In this document: positions 49,601 to 58,116 of the stretch, in pieces
Layout of the letters: every line of letters starts with the position of its first letter
Position numbering within the stretch: the stretch's first letter is position 1
Notes under the pieces: model-generated
Seen by the model: only the letters and a program-made list of their open reading frames with translations
What the model was told of the DNA's origin: nothing
Databases searched by the model: none
Made by a program: the position numbers and the translations under genes
DNA from: DATKJS01 sp964551995
Lineage (GTDB): Bacteria > Acidobacteriota > Aminicenantia > Aminicenantales > Saccharicenantaceae
Assembly: GCA_964551995.1 (NCBI GenBank)
Contig: CAZKFD010000005.1
Span: 119,936 to 183,935 of the forward strand
Reading direction: 5' to 3'
DNA length: 64,000 bases

Positions 49601-49772
49601 CACGCTCAAGAACACCCTCGGCCCCTTCCACAACAACCCGCCGCTCGGCAGAGCCTGGCCCGTGTCGTTCCAGCAGGGGGCCGGGGGAGGATACCCGCCG
49701 GGCTCAGAATACTCGGTCGTCTCCTACGGGCTCTTCGAGGATTTCAAGCTTTTCGAGGAGGTGGGCGGGTGA
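46620..49772 (+). CDS. GH106-like glycoside hydrolase, predicted lipoprotein
   Basis: 1050 residues. The N terminus MNDRRNFLPLFLAVSLTTVV then STGC suggests a lipoprotein signal with Cys26. Catalytic region: APLWVWNDQMTREEIRTELAGFRDRGIGG, VFIHPRPGL, VWIYDEYSYPSGFAGG, then AFQDEAEI and GHYWEHEWPN with candidate acids; this start is characteristic of GH106 (alpha-L-rhamnosidase) proteins. The end is a galactose-binding-like domain (AVAYRKTFTIPPGAG... RDITDALSPGPNEVTVVVTGTLKN). Rhamnosidase activity is a family expectation, not proven. The stop is coupled to the next gene by TGATG. Confidence 0.85.
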   Translation: MNDRRNFLPLFLAVSLTTVVISSTGCGRSSSAETYESILRDFRNPPAADRSAPLWVWNDQMTREEIRTELAGFRDRGIGGVFIHPRPGLITPYLSDEWMSLWKYAVETGKSLGLRVWIYDEYSYPSGFAGGRVPAEMPDAALRGLRMTRVQGTPKTFARPPLVVLRQVLSHFEDVTGKVPTGHPDQGAYYVFDIVRQEPSPWFGGYTYVDLMRKDVTDKFLDVTLNAYKQAAGGEFGQAVPGAFQDEAEIALPGGADTVNYTPALFQAFLADWDYDLRPNLVSLFDEVGDWRRVRHNYYSTLLDLFIENWAKPYYAYCADNNLIFTGHYWEHEWPNPRVGPDNLAMFAYAQMPGIDILMNEWQTGPHAQFGSDRSVREIRSSANQLGRRRTLSETYGAGGWDMTFFDQKRIGDWEYALGVNFLTQHLSYATIKGARKRDHPLSFSYHEPWWASYNLLADYFGRLSAVLSAGEQVNRILVIEPTTSAWMHYSPVRESEDLRSIGEDFQNFVHLLEAHQVEYDLTSEKTLEEFASVGNRTLIVGRRAYGLVLLPPGMENLDDATFVLLRDYLMRGGKIICWPAPPDYVDGKLTEDVRTLAFGYSDRWLNSGPGDGFDKIRHLSPPPVVFSGPASHPGLLHQRREFDGGQLVFLVNTDPGNPAEGTMTLEGGSVEQWDPVTGSVRPHAFSRQKGGVEIPFSLPPGGSLLLCVLAKRARPVATPVRRFEEVPAQGEMSVVRQSPNVLTIDYCDLVMGGKTDRDLYFYDAQKRTFQFHGLPRNPWDSAVQYKTNILARDKFRPDSGFDAVFWFSALKGDAFDYDSLKAVVERPALFRVSINGHGVEPAPGEWWLDRDFAVYPIGSFVVAGRNRITVSAKPFTIHSELEPIYVLGDFRLTAAAKGFELRPPAPISPGSWAAQGLPFYGEAVAYRKTFTIPPGAGAKGVRYIVRLGSWCGSVAEVRVGGRPAGLIAFPPYERDITDALSPGPNEVTVVVTGTLKNTLGPFHNNPPLGRAWPVSFQQGAGGGYPPGSEYSVVSYGLFEDFKLFEEVGG

Positions 49773-50434
49773 TGAGGCGAGCCTTTGCCGGCTCCGAAAA
49801 GAAGACCGCCGCAGCCAAGATCGGCCGTCTTCGGCGGGGCGGCACGTCGCCGGCGAAAGTGATGAAGAAACTCCTGGAGACGCCGCACTCCCTTCGGATC
49901 GCCGTGCAGGCCGTGGGCGCGGTGGCGGTCCTCTACGCCCTGGCCTCGGTCGCTCTCGCAGCCTGCGGCGCCGTCCCGATGGCCCCCGTCCTGGTCAGCA
50001 TCTCCACGGACAACTATTATTTCTGGCAGGCGATTTTCGTCATCCCGCTCACCTTCCTGGCGTGGGTGGCAGTCAGCGGCATGATCCGGCTCCTCCTCAG
50101 GAGGGGCCCCGGATGCGCGTCCCTGGACAAAACGGCGGCACTTTCGGGGGTGGCCCTGGCGGCGGTGCTCTTCGTCGCCTGGCTCCCTTCTGCGCTGTCC
50201 GCCGTGCTGATGGTGTTGGGAATGGGCCAGGAGGAGCTGGCCGATCTGCTCTCGCAGCCAGGTCTCTGGCAGGCCTTTGACATCGCCTGCTACGTCGCCG
50301 CTGCCGTCGGCGCGGCCCTCCTGCTGACCCTGGCGTCCCGGTTTTCCGAACGGCGGGCGAAGGTCCGGGCGGCCGCGGCCGGAACGGCGGCCGCGGCGGT
50401 GCTGGCGGCCCTGTTCGTCCTGTTCATCCGCTAG
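49772..50434 (+). CDS. Integral membrane protein, unknown function
   Basis: 220 residues from the ATG that overlaps the upstream stop as TGATG (a GTG three bases earlier is also open). Basic N-terminal 35 residues, then about five hydrophobic segments: IAVQAVGAVAVLYALASVALAA, WQAIFVIPLTFLAWVAVSGM, ALSGVALAAVLFVAWLPSALSA, IACYVAAAVGAALLLTLA and the Ala-rich AAAAVLAALFVLFIR. Layout is reminiscent of Yip1-type small membrane proteins but no motif confirms it. Translational coupling to the GH106-like gene suggests a joint role, perhaps in sugar uptake. Confidence 0.75.
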   Translation: MRRAFAGSEKKTAAAKIGRLRRGGTSPAKVMKKLLETPHSLRIAVQAVGAVAVLYALASVALAACGAVPMAPVLVSISTDNYYFWQAIFVIPLTFLAWVAVSGMIRLLLRRGPGCASLDKTAALSGVALAAVLFVAWLPSALSAVLMVLGMGQEELADLLSQPGLWQAFDIACYVAAAVGAALLLTLASRFSERRAKVRAAAAGTAAAAVLAALFVLFIR

Positions 50435-50481
50435 GAGATGCCGGAGCGAGCCTGGGCGATGATGAAGAAAGCGGGGAAGGG

Positions 50482-50937
50482 TTGAGAGTTCGAGTTCCGG
50501 CGGAGGGCGTGGCTATAAGGGAATATCGGCCGGACGACTACGACTGGGTGATCAAGCTCTGGAAGGAAGTCGGCCTTCCCGCGAAACCTGGGGGTCGGGA
50601 CAGCCGCCGGAATATCGAGAAGCAGATCGGCCTGCCCAATGTCCTTTTCCTCGTCGCGGAAGCCGGAGGCCGGATCGTCGGCACCGTTCTGGCGACCCAC
50701 GACGGCCGGAAAGGCTGGATCAACCGGCTGGCCGTCGAAGCCGCTCTCAGAAGGCGGGGCCTCGGGAGCCGCCTCATCGCCGCGGCCGAAAAAGGGCTCG
50801 AGGCCATGGGCATGGAGATATTCGCCTGCCTGATCGAAAAGATAAATACGGCCTCCATGGGGGCCTTCGAAAGGCACGGTTACAGGAAACAGCCCGAGAT
50901 CTGCTATTTCGTCAAGCGGCTGTTCCCCGAAGTCTGA
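50482..50937 (+). CDS. GNAT family N-acetyltransferase
   Basis: 151 residues from TTG at 50482, with GGGGAAGGG directly before it; a GTG at 50509 is an alternative. Acetyl-CoA site WINRLAVEAALRRRGLGSRLIAAAEKGLEAMG (A-motif R-R-x-G-x-G) and B-motif NTASMGAFERHGYRKQPEICYFVKRL are clear, so it is an active GNAT fold. Substrate unknown: small-molecule or ribosomal protein modification are both possible. Confidence 0.85.
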   Translation: MRVRVPAEGVAIREYRPDDYDWVIKLWKEVGLPAKPGGRDSRRNIEKQIGLPNVLFLVAEAGGRIVGTVLATHDGRKGWINRLAVEAALRRRGLGSRLIAAAEKGLEAMGMEIFACLIEKINTASMGAFERHGYRKQPEICYFVKRLFPEV

Positions 50938-51047
50938 GCGGTGTCAGGAATCCCCTGGGATGGCTCGCTTCCGTCCGTCTCCGTTTGCGCGCCCGCGTTA
51001 AATACGATAAAATAAGTCGGGATTAACCGCAAAGGAGTGATAGGTTC

Positions 51048-52226
51048 ATGAAACAGAGAGAAATCACGAGCGGCGTTTCCTGGGTCGGCGCCCAAGACTG
51101 GGACCGGAGGCTTTTCGATTCTCTGATCCCGCTGCCCGACGGAACGAGCTACAACGCCTACCTTGTCCGCGACCGCGACAAAACAGCTCTCCTGGACGCC
51201 GTCGACCCGGCCAAGCTGTCTGTCCTCGAAGCCCATCTCCGGGACGTTGACAAGGTCGACTATATCATCGCCCACCACGCCGAGCAGGACCACTCGGGTG
51301 GGCTCCCCTGGGTCCTTGAGCGGTATCCGGACGCCGAACTCCTGTGCTCGAAACCGGCGAAGGGCATGCTCCTCGAGCATCTGCCGCTCGCCGAGAGCCG
51401 GATCCGGGCCGTCGGGGACGGCGAGATCCTGCCGCTCGGCGGAAAGTCGCTGAGGTTCATCTATACGCCCTGGGTCCACTGGCCGGAGACCATGTCGACC
51501 TATCTCCCCGAAGACAAGATCCTTTTCAGCTGCGATTGGTTCGGCTCTCACCTGGCCTCGTCGGAGATCTTCGTCGACGACGCCGATGGCGTCCGGGAAG
51601 AAGCCAAGAGATATTACGCCGAGATCATGATGCCGTTCCGCAAGATCGTCCGGGCGAACCTCGATAAGATCCGGGACCTCGATCTGCGCTGGATCGCGCC
51701 GAGCCACGGGCCGGTCTACAGAGACCCGCAGTCAATCATCCGGGCCTACCGGGACTGGACCGACGACACACCCCACAACAGCGTCGTCCTCCCCTGGGTG
51801 ACGATGCACGGCTCGACGGCGGCCATGGTCGACCGGCTGATTGGGGCACTGGCCGAGCGCGGCGTCCGGGTCCACCTCTTTAATATGGCCGTGGCGGATA
51901 TTGGCCAGATGGCGATGAGTCTGGTCGACGCGGCGACGGTCATCTTTGCCGCTCCGACGGTCCACGTTGGGCCCCACCCGGCGCTGCTGACCGCGGTGGC
52001 CCTGACGAACGCGCTGCGCCCCAAGGCGCGCTGGGCCTCGATCGTCGGCTCCTACGGCTGGGCGAGCAAGATGGTTGAGATGATCAAAGCCGCCGTGCCC
52101 AATCTCGGCGTCGAGTTCCTGGATGGGGTCGTCTGCCGCGGCCTGCCGCGGGATGCGGATCTCGCGGCCTTGGATAAACTCGCCGACGCCGTGGCGGCCA
52201 AGCACCGGGAGTTCGGACTGAAATAA
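51048..52226 (+). CDS. FprA-family flavodiiron protein
   Basis: 392 residues: N-terminal metallo-beta-lactamase-type diiron domain with HAEQDH (about 78-83), WVHWPET (His), SCDWFG (bridging Asp) and SHGPVYR (His), all seven ligands in order; C-terminal flavodoxin domain from about 255 (VTMHGSTAAMVDRLIGALAERGV) with FMN loops APTVHVG and GSYGW. Reduces O2 and/or NO to water or N2O in anaerobes, protecting oxygen-sensitive enzymes. RBS AAAGGAG. Rubredoxin is not encoded nearby. Complements the ferredoxin-rich metabolism seen elsewhere in the window. Confidence 0.95.
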   Translation: MKQREITSGVSWVGAQDWDRRLFDSLIPLPDGTSYNAYLVRDRDKTALLDAVDPAKLSVLEAHLRDVDKVDYIIAHHAEQDHSGGLPWVLERYPDAELLCSKPAKGMLLEHLPLAESRIRAVGDGEILPLGGKSLRFIYTPWVHWPETMSTYLPEDKILFSCDWFGSHLASSEIFVDDADGVREEAKRYYAEIMMPFRKIVRANLDKIRDLDLRWIAPSHGPVYRDPQSIIRAYRDWTDDTPHNSVVLPWVTMHGSTAAMVDRLIGALAERGVRVHLFNMAVADIGQMAMSLVDAATVIFAAPTVHVGPHPALLTAVALTNALRPKARWASIVGSYGWASKMVEMIKAAVPNLGVEFLDGVVCRGLPRDADLAALDKLADAVAAKHREFGLK

Positions 52227-52267
52227 GGTTCGGGGCCTCCGCGCTTCCCGCACCCCGAAGGGCAGGA

Positions 52268-53386
52268 TCAGGCCCTGGCCCTCCGGCCGCCCCCCGAAAG
52301 AAGCTCCACGATCCGAACGCTCGCCGATGGAAGAGGATAGCGGCGGACCGAAGCCAAAGTGACCCATCGCCGGTCCGGCCCGGGGGAAATGCGGCCGCTC
52401 TTGAGGCGGCAGGAGAAGACGCGGAGGGCCACCCGGAAGCTTGTGTAGGTGTGGCGGACGGTGGCGAGATTGCGGATGTTTCGGATCTCCACGCCGATCT
52501 CCTCCCGGACTTCCCGCCGCAGGGCCGCCTCGAGTCCCTCGCCGCGTTTCCTCTTCCCGCCCGGGAATTCCCAGAGTCCGGGGAAGAGCCCGGCCGGGGG
52601 TCGCCGCTGGATGAAGAACCGGCCGCCTTCCCTGATGACGGCGACGACGGCCTCGACGCTCCGGCTGGCCCGCCGCCGCGGGCGGGGGATCGTGTCCTGC
52701 CGGCCCTCCCTGGCGGCGGTGCAGAACCCGATTACGGGGCACGACAGGCACAGCGGGTTGCGACTCCGGCAGACCAGGGCGCCGAGCTCCATCATGGCCT
52801 GGTTGAAGACTCCCGGGGTGCGGCGGGGAAAGAATGAACTCAAACGTCCGAGAAGGAGGCGGTCCTTGCGGGAGGACGCCTCGTCGTCCAGGCCCGTGAT
52901 GCGCATGAGAGTGCGCCGGACGTTGGCGTCGATGACGGGAAGAGGCCGGCCATAGGCGAGGCTCAAGACCGCGGCCGTTGTGTACGGCCCGAAACCGGGG
53001 AGCCTCCGGAGCATTCTTTCGTCGTCGGGGATGCGGCCGCCATGTTCGCGGACGATGACCCGTGCCGCGCGGTGCAGGTTTGCGGCTCTCGCATAGTATC
53101 CCAGGCCCTGCCAGGCCCGGAGGACCCTGATCAAAGGGGCACGGGCCAATGTCTCGAGATCAGGGAAAAGGCGAAACCATCTGTCGAAATAGGGGAGGAC
53201 GGCCCGGACGGTCGTCTGCTGGAGCATGATCTCGGAGACCCAGATCCTGTAGGGGTCTCGGGATTCCCGCCACGGAAGCTTTCGGTGATGCCGGGCGTAC
53301 CAGGTCAGGAGAATGCTGGCGAAACGCCTCTGCCGGGGCCGCGTACCCCGTTCGCTCTTCGGCGCGACCGGCCGGCGGAGGCTCAT
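52268..53386 (-). CDS. mutY: A/G-specific adenine DNA glycosylase MutY
   Basis: Removes adenine opposite 8-oxoguanine. 372 residues: WRESRDPYRIWVSEIMLQQTTV (catalytic Glu), HhH LPGFGPYTTAAVLSLAYG, VIDANVRR (catalytic Asp), [4Fe-4S] loop CRSRNPLCLSCPVIGFC (C-x6-C-x2-C-x5-C), and a C-terminal NUDIX-like domain (VVAVIREGGRFFIQRRP, GLWEFPGGKRKRGEG) that reads 8-oxoG. All parts intact. Convergent with the flavodiiron gene; 16 bases beyond the DUF4340 gene's stop. Confidence 0.97.
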   Translation of the reverse strand: MSLRRPVAPKSERGTRPRQRRFASILLTWYARHHRKLPWRESRDPYRIWVSEIMLQQTTVRAVLPYFDRWFRLFPDLETLARAPLIRVLRAWQGLGYYARAANLHRAARVIVREHGGRIPDDERMLRRLPGFGPYTTAAVLSLAYGRPLPVIDANVRRTLMRITGLDDEASSRKDRLLLGRLSSFFPRRTPGVFNQAMMELGALVCRSRNPLCLSCPVIGFCTAAREGRQDTIPRPRRRASRSVEAVVAVIREGGRFFIQRRPPAGLFPGLWEFPGGKRKRGEGLEAALRREVREEIGVEIRNIRNLATVRHTYTSFRVALRVFSCRLKSGRISPGPDRRWVTLASVRRYPLPSASVRIVELLSGGGRRARA

Positions 53387-53402
53387 GAGGTGACAGCCGG
53401 CC

Positions 53403-54797
53403 CTATTTCTTCTCTCTGGCGGCCGGAGCCTGGGAGGGCGTCTGTCTCCAGTCCTGGACGCTCTTGGGGAGATCCTGGAGGAAGGAGGAGTCGACGCGGA
53501 AGAGGTAATCGAGCTTCTCGTCCTTGACGATGACCTGCTTCTTGGTTTTGTCTTCGTTCCCCACGAGAAGGCCGATCTCCTTGACCTTGTTGTCGTAATC
53601 CTTGGCCCTGATCCGGATCTCGGCTGCCGGCTTCTCGAGTCCGTACGCGGCCAGGCGCCGCGGATTATCGATGAAATCCGCGGCTTCGAGACCCTCGATC
53701 TTGCTCAGGAGAGCGTCGATCTTGGCTTGGTCGGCCGGGCCCGGCGAGGGCTTTTCCAGGACCCAGTGCTCCTCGTCCTTGACCTTTTGCTTGGCTGCTT
53801 CGAGCGCGAAGCCGGGCGTTTTCAGGGAGATCCGGTCGGCCTCCCAGCTGTAGAAATCCGCCACCTTCGGCTCCCGAAGCTCGTCCGGCTTCCTGTCGAG
53901 ATCCGCGAGGAGCGAGCCTTCGAAGGACACGATCTTGTTGGATTGGGAGGTCATGGCATAGGATGCGGCGGCGTCCTTGTGCAGGGAGAAAATGATGTCC
54001 CTGTTCGCGGCGGGCAACCTCAGGGTGACCTCGTATTCCGGCTTCTCGAGGCCGTATTTCTTGATGTCCGCTGGGGACTTGTCTTCGGACAGGAAATCCT
54101 TGGCCCTCAGCCCGGAGAGGGACTCGAGCAGCGTATCGATCTTGCTCTTCGCCGCCAGCGCCCGGACAGGGGAAACGAGGCGCCAGGAGTCCCCGTCGCG
54201 CACCGCCTCCCACAAAACGCCCTTGGCCCTCACGACGACGGACTTGACGTCGGCCGTCTCGTACTTGAAGAGGGTCTTGTCCCGGAAATCCGAGAGTTTC
54301 TTGTCCAGGGTGGACTTGAGTGAACTCGGGAGAAGGACGATCCGGGGATCATCCTGGCGCTTGGCGAAAAAGGTCTGGTCGAGGGGGTTTTCCATGCCGA
54401 TGAGGATTGTCACCGGCGTATCCTTTCCCTTGATCCAGAACGAAAACTCGTCCCTGGGGATGCCATAGGTCTTGAGATCGACCGCTGTTTTCTCGATGAC
54501 CCGCTCGATGTGCAGATTCGAGAAGGCCGCCGCCAGGCCGTCGACTTCCGTTCCGTCGGCCTTGGCCTCGAGCGGAGCGGAGATCCTCCATTCGCCCTTG
54601 TCATCCTTCACGAAGGAGATGGTTCCGTCCGGCCTCTTGAGCTCCATTTTCCGGATGTCCGAGGACCGCACGTCGACGAGGGTCTGCTCCTTCTCCTTGA
54701 CCGCCTGTTCCTTCCGGCCCCGCGACTCGAAGACGAGGACAAAGGCCAGCAGGGCGGCGAAGACCGCCAGAAGGATGAGCGTGCCCTTGAATCTCAC
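53403..54797 (-). CDS. DUF4340 protein, Gld-type ABC system accessory
   Basis: 464 residues from the GTG at 54797, preceded by GAGGAGGAG and overlapping the GldG-like stop as GTGA; the longer frame to 54818 (MAEEEIA) would overlap 25 bases. A single N-terminal membrane helix (TLILLAVFAALLAFVLVFE) is followed by repeated DUF4340 units, each with a KxELKRPDG...W.ISAPLEAKADGTEVDGLAAAFSNL style strand-helix pattern (about 45-125, 185-255, 325-395). Extracytoplasmic. The usual companion of gliding-type ABC transporters; function unproven. Lys-rich C terminus. Confidence 0.88.
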   Translation of the reverse strand: MRFKGTLILLAVFAALLAFVLVFESRGRKEQAVKEKEQTLVDVRSSDIRKMELKRPDGTISFVKDDKGEWRISAPLEAKADGTEVDGLAAAFSNLHIERVIEKTAVDLKTYGIPRDEFSFWIKGKDTPVTILIGMENPLDQTFFAKRQDDPRIVLLPSSLKSTLDKKLSDFRDKTLFKYETADVKSVVVRAKGVLWEAVRDGDSWRLVSPVRALAAKSKIDTLLESLSGLRAKDFLSEDKSPADIKKYGLEKPEYEVTLRLPAANRDIIFSLHKDAAASYAMTSQSNKIVSFEGSLLADLDRKPDELREPKVADFYSWEADRISLKTPGFALEAAKQKVKDEEHWVLEKPSPGPADQAKIDALLSKIEGLEAADFIDNPRRLAAYGLEKPAAEIRIRAKDYDNKVKEIGLLVGNEDKTKKQVIVKDEKLDYLFRVDSSFLQDLPKSVQDWRQTPSQAPAAREKK

Positions 54798-56371
54798 AGC
54801 GATCTCCTCCTCAGCCATACGGAAACGCCGACGGCAAGAATAACAAGCGGCAGAAAGATGACACTCACGAGGAAGATCAGCCGGCCCTGGGAGGGCGTGA
54901 GCTCGATCGTGCGGGGCGTCTGCGTCTTGGGCTGGATCGAAACGAGGTCGGGCTCTTCGGTCAGCCAGTTGACGATATTGAGAAAGAAGTTGCCGTTTCC
55001 GGACAGGCCGTAGTACCGGTTCTTGGCGAAGTCCGAATCCCCGACGACGGCGAGCCGCGCCTCCTTTTCCTCCGGCTTCACCTCGTTCGGCGGCTTCCCG
55101 CCGGGCTTGGCGGCGGGGGCCGGCGCGGCCTCCGGCTGGACCTTGAGGGTCGCGACGGCGGCCAGAGTGATCGGGCCCTGGCGGTCCTTGTCCTTGTTGA
55201 ACCGGACCTCCTTTTCCTGGAGCTCCCGCTCGGCCCAGGAGTTGGGGCTCGTCTTGGCCAGCGCGGTGAGGGTCGCGCCTTCGGGCTTCTTGTCACTGAT
55301 CTCGACAGACCGGGCGAAGGGAAAGAACGTCGCGTAATTAAAGTTGCGGGTGATCGGGTGCTCTTCGTATTCGGTCACCACGGGCATAAAATAGTCGCCG
55401 CCGAGAAGACGCGAGACAGTGTCGACGACGACGTCATTTTCGAGCTTGAAGCCGTATTGGGCCAGGAAGGGCGTCATCCCCGGCGCCGTCTCGGGGTCGA
55501 TCATGAAGAACACGCGGCCGCCCTCGGCGATGTACTTCTTGATCATCTGGAGCTCGTCCGGCAGAAGGTCCTTCTGCGGCCCCGGGATGACGAGAAGCGA
55601 GCAGTCCGGCGGGAAGTTACTGGGCAGGGCCAGGGTCAGCTCCTTGACCTCGTACCCCTGCTTCTCGAGCTCGCTCTTGACGGTCGAATACCCGTCGTCG
55701 CCCGTTTCGTTCAGGACCGCCTCGCCGTGTCCGCCGAGGAAAGAGATGGTCTTTTTCCCGGCCCGCGTGACTTTGATGATGGCGTTCGTCACGTCCTCCT
55801 CGGTCACGCCGGTGATCCGGCTCTCCTTCTCCCCGGCCTCGACGACCGTCGTTCCGTCCTGGGTGATGTCGTAGCGCTTGACGAGGCCCGGGTTCTTGTC
55901 GGGGTCGATGAAATCGTATTTGATCCTCGGGGAATGGTAGGTGTAGATCTTCAGCAGGTTCTCCATGGCGGCCCGGCTGTAGTTCGTCTCGCGGAAGAAG
56001 CACTTGAGGGAGATGTCGGTCTTCAGGTTTTTCAGGACCATGACCGACTGGTCGGACAGGCTGTGGATTTTGGAGGCGGTGAAATCGATCCGGTAATCGT
56101 GCTTCGAGAGGAAGTAGTTGGCGACGACGAGGATGGCCAGCACGAGGACGACGACGAGCAGCATGTTCCCCGAATAGACGAACGACCGCCGCCGGAAGCC
56201 CCTTTTGAGCGAGGCAAGGTTTACGAGGACGTAGAGCGCGAGAGCCAGAAGGCCGCAGGCGCCCAGGGCCACGATGACGGCGCGGCGGTACGGCCAGATC
56301 GCCCAGGCCGCCAGGGCCGCCAGGATCAGGATCATCGCGATAACGTTGAGGTTGCTCTTGATGGCTTTCAT
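54794..56371 (-). CDS. GldG-like ABC system extracytoplasmic protein
   Basis: 525 residues. Two N-terminal helix pairs (NVIAMILILAALAAWAIWPY, AVIVALGACGLLALALYVLV, then MLLVVVLVLAILVVANYFLS), a soluble ABC_transp_aux domain (KTISFLGGHGEAVL, SLLVIPGPQKDLLPDELQMIKKYIAEGGRVFFMIDPE, ARLAVVGDSDFAKN) and a C-terminal helix with RRRSL. Homologous to GldG of gliding bacteria but found widely in non-gliders. Gene order GldA-GldF-GldG-DUF4340 is intact with tiny spacings, so they form one complex. Confidence 0.93.
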   Translation of the reverse strand: MKAIKSNLNVIAMILILAALAAWAIWPYRRAVIVALGACGLLALALYVLVNLASLKRGFRRRSFVYSGNMLLVVVLVLAILVVANYFLSKHDYRIDFTASKIHSLSDQSVMVLKNLKTDISLKCFFRETNYSRAAMENLLKIYTYHSPRIKYDFIDPDKNPGLVKRYDITQDGTTVVEAGEKESRITGVTEEDVTNAIIKVTRAGKKTISFLGGHGEAVLNETGDDGYSTVKSELEKQGYEVKELTLALPSNFPPDCSLLVIPGPQKDLLPDELQMIKKYIAEGGRVFFMIDPETAPGMTPFLAQYGFKLENDVVVDTVSRLLGGDYFMPVVTEYEEHPITRNFNYATFFPFARSVEISDKKPEGATLTALAKTSPNSWAERELQEKEVRFNKDKDRQGPITLAAVATLKVQPEAAPAPAAKPGGKPPNEVKPEEKEARLAVVGDSDFAKNRYYGLSGNGNFFLNIVNWLTEEPDLVSIQPKTQTPRTIELTPSQGRLIFLVSVIFLPLVILAVGVSVWLRRRSL

Positions 56372-56374
56372 GGC

Positions 56375-57142
56375 TCACCTCCACCGCCTCGACTGGATCA
56401 CGGAATGCGTCAGGAAGAGCCCGAAGACGGCGAAGCTCAGGTAATAGACGACGTCTTTCGTGTCCAGGATGCCGCGGGTCATATCGTCGAAATGCTGGAA
56501 GAAGGAGAGATAATTGAGGATGCTCTGCCACAGCCCTCCGGCGGCCGATCCCGCCCAGTTGAGGATCCAGAAAAGCAGGAGTGCGCCGAAGGTCAGCGTA
56601 GCCGATACGATCTGGTTCTCCGTGAGGGACGAAAAGAAGATGCCGACGGCGATGAACGCGGCGCCCATGAGAAACAGACCGAGATAGCCGTTGAGGAAGG
56701 GCGCGACCTCCGGATTTCCATAAAGGAAGGCGAAGAGCGAGAGGACTCCGGTGAGGCCGAGCATCACGACCAGGATGACCAGCGCCGCGGCGTACTTGCC
56801 GGCGATGATCTCGCCGACGGAGACCGGAGACGTGAACAGGAGCTCTTCGGTGCCGGCCTTCTTCTCTTCGGAGAACAGGCGCATCGTGAGCAAGGGCAGG
56901 ACGAGCAGCAGGATGATGCTCATGTTGTGGAACAGTGGACTGAAGACCATCTCGTTGATGTTGACCTGCTGGGCGTAATAGGGATTCTGGGCCATCTGCA
57001 TGGCCTGGGCGTTGAACCACCAGATCAGGCTGTAATAGAAGAAGCCGATGAGCAGCATGAAAACGGCGATGACCGCGTAGGCAATCGGTGAGTTGAAGTA
57101 CGCGCAGATTTCCTTCTTGGCGATGGACCATGTGTTGTTCAT
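56375..57142 (-). CDS. GldF-like ABC transporter permease
   Basis: 255 residues from the ATG at 57142, which overlaps the ATPase stop as ATGA; the open frame to 57280 is spurious. Six membrane helices: WSIAKKEICAYFNSPIAYAVIAVFMLLIGF at the start, PLFHNMSIILLLVLPLLTMRLFSEEKKAGTEELLFTSPV (coupling motif), AALVILVVMLGLTG, LGLFLMGAAFIAVGIFFSSLTENQIVSATLTFG, and the final YYLSFAVFGLFLTHSVIQ. Membrane pore of the Gld-type system. Confidence 0.94.
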   Translation of the reverse strand: MNNTWSIAKKEICAYFNSPIAYAVIAVFMLLIGFFYYSLIWWFNAQAMQMAQNPYYAQQVNINEMVFSPLFHNMSIILLLVLPLLTMRLFSEEKKAGTEELLFTSPVSVGEIIAGKYAAALVILVVMLGLTGVLSLFAFLYGNPEVAPFLNGYLGLFLMGAAFIAVGIFFSSLTENQIVSATLTFGALLLFWILNWAGSAAGGLWQSILNYLSFFQHFDDMTRGILDTKDVVYYLSFAVFGLFLTHSVIQSRRWR

Positions 57143-58065
57143 TGTCCGAGCCCTCCCGAGACGATCTTCAGGTAGAGATCCTCGATGTTCATAGCCAGGG
57201 GCCTCATTTCCTGAAGGCCCAGGCCCTTGTCCACGGCCAGCTTCGTGACCTCGTCCCTGAGGTCGCGGCCGCGGGCCCACTCGATCCGGATCTCGTCCCC
57301 GTCGGACGTGACGCCGTCGGCGCCGGGGACGTGCCGGAGAAGCTCCAGCGCCTCGGGGACCGGACGGCGGACCCGGAGGACGACGCCGTCCTTCCTATGG
57401 AACGAAGCGGTCAGATCCTCGAGGGACCCCGAGGCCATGAGCTGCCCTTCGTTGATGATCACGACGCCGTCGCACACTTGGGTGACCTCGGCCAGGATAT
57501 GCGTCGAGAGCATGACCGTGTGCTCCTTGCGGAGGTTCTTGATGAGATCCCGGATCTCCCGGATTTGGGCCGGGTCCAGGCCGATCGTCGGCTCGTCCAG
57601 GATGAGGACTTGCGGATCGTTGATCAAGGCCTGGGCGATGCCGACGCGCTGTCGGAACCCGCGGGAGATGTTCTTGATGAGCCGGCCCTTCACGTCCTCG
57701 AGGCCGGCCGATTTCATGACCCTGGCGACGGCCTCCTTCCGCCGTGCCGACGGGACCTGCTTGATCTCGGCGACGAAGTCGAGATAGCCTCCGACCGTCA
57801 TTTCCGGGTAGAGGGGGACCTGCTCGGGGAGGTAGCCGGTGACCTTCTTGACGTCGTCCGGCCGCTCGAAGACGTCGAAGCCCGCCACCGCCGCCCGGCC
57901 GTCCGTGGCGGGCAGGTACCCGGTCAGGATGCGCATGGTCGTCGTCTTGCCGGCCGCGTTCGGTCCGAGAAGCCCCCAGATCCTGCCCGTTTCGACCGTG
58001 AAGCTCAGGTCCCGAACCGCAGTCAACTCTCCATATTTCTTGGTGAGGTTCCGAACTTCGATCAT
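57139..58065 (-). CDS. GldA-like ABC transporter ATP-binding protein
   Basis: 308 residues: Walker A GPNAAGKTTT near 37-46 (Gly-to-Ala change in the usual GPNGAGKT), Q-loop YLPEQVPLYPEM, signature ISRGFRQRVGIAQAL (R in place of the usual LSGG-type Gly), Walker B VLILDEPTIGLDP, and His in LSTHILAEV. These are normal variants for GldA-type ATPases. C-terminal domain after 220 ends MNIEDLYLKIVSGG. First gene of the four-gene operon. RBS GAGAGGGAGG upstream of the ATG at 58065. Confidence 0.95.
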   Translation of the reverse strand: MIEVRNLTKKYGELTAVRDLSFTVETGRIWGLLGPNAAGKTTTMRILTGYLPATDGRAAVAGFDVFERPDDVKKVTGYLPEQVPLYPEMTVGGYLDFVAEIKQVPSARRKEAVARVMKSAGLEDVKGRLIKNISRGFRQRVGIAQALINDPQVLILDEPTIGLDPAQIREIRDLIKNLRKEHTVMLSTHILAEVTQVCDGVVIINEGQLMASGSLEDLTASFHRKDGVVLRVRRPVPEALELLRHVPGADGVTSDGDEIRIEWARGRDLRDEVTKLAVDKGLGLQEMRPLAMNIEDLYLKIVSGGLGQ

Positions 58066-58116
58066 GAAAGCCTCCCTCTCAGGTTGAGAAGCGCCTGCGC
58101 CTCTCCAGGCGCGGCG

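Noticed and set aside
55617..57131. 504-codon minus-strand frame overlapping the GldF and GldG-like genes
   Set aside because: Runs out of frame through two genes with matched ATGA/RBS starts; composition is a shadow.
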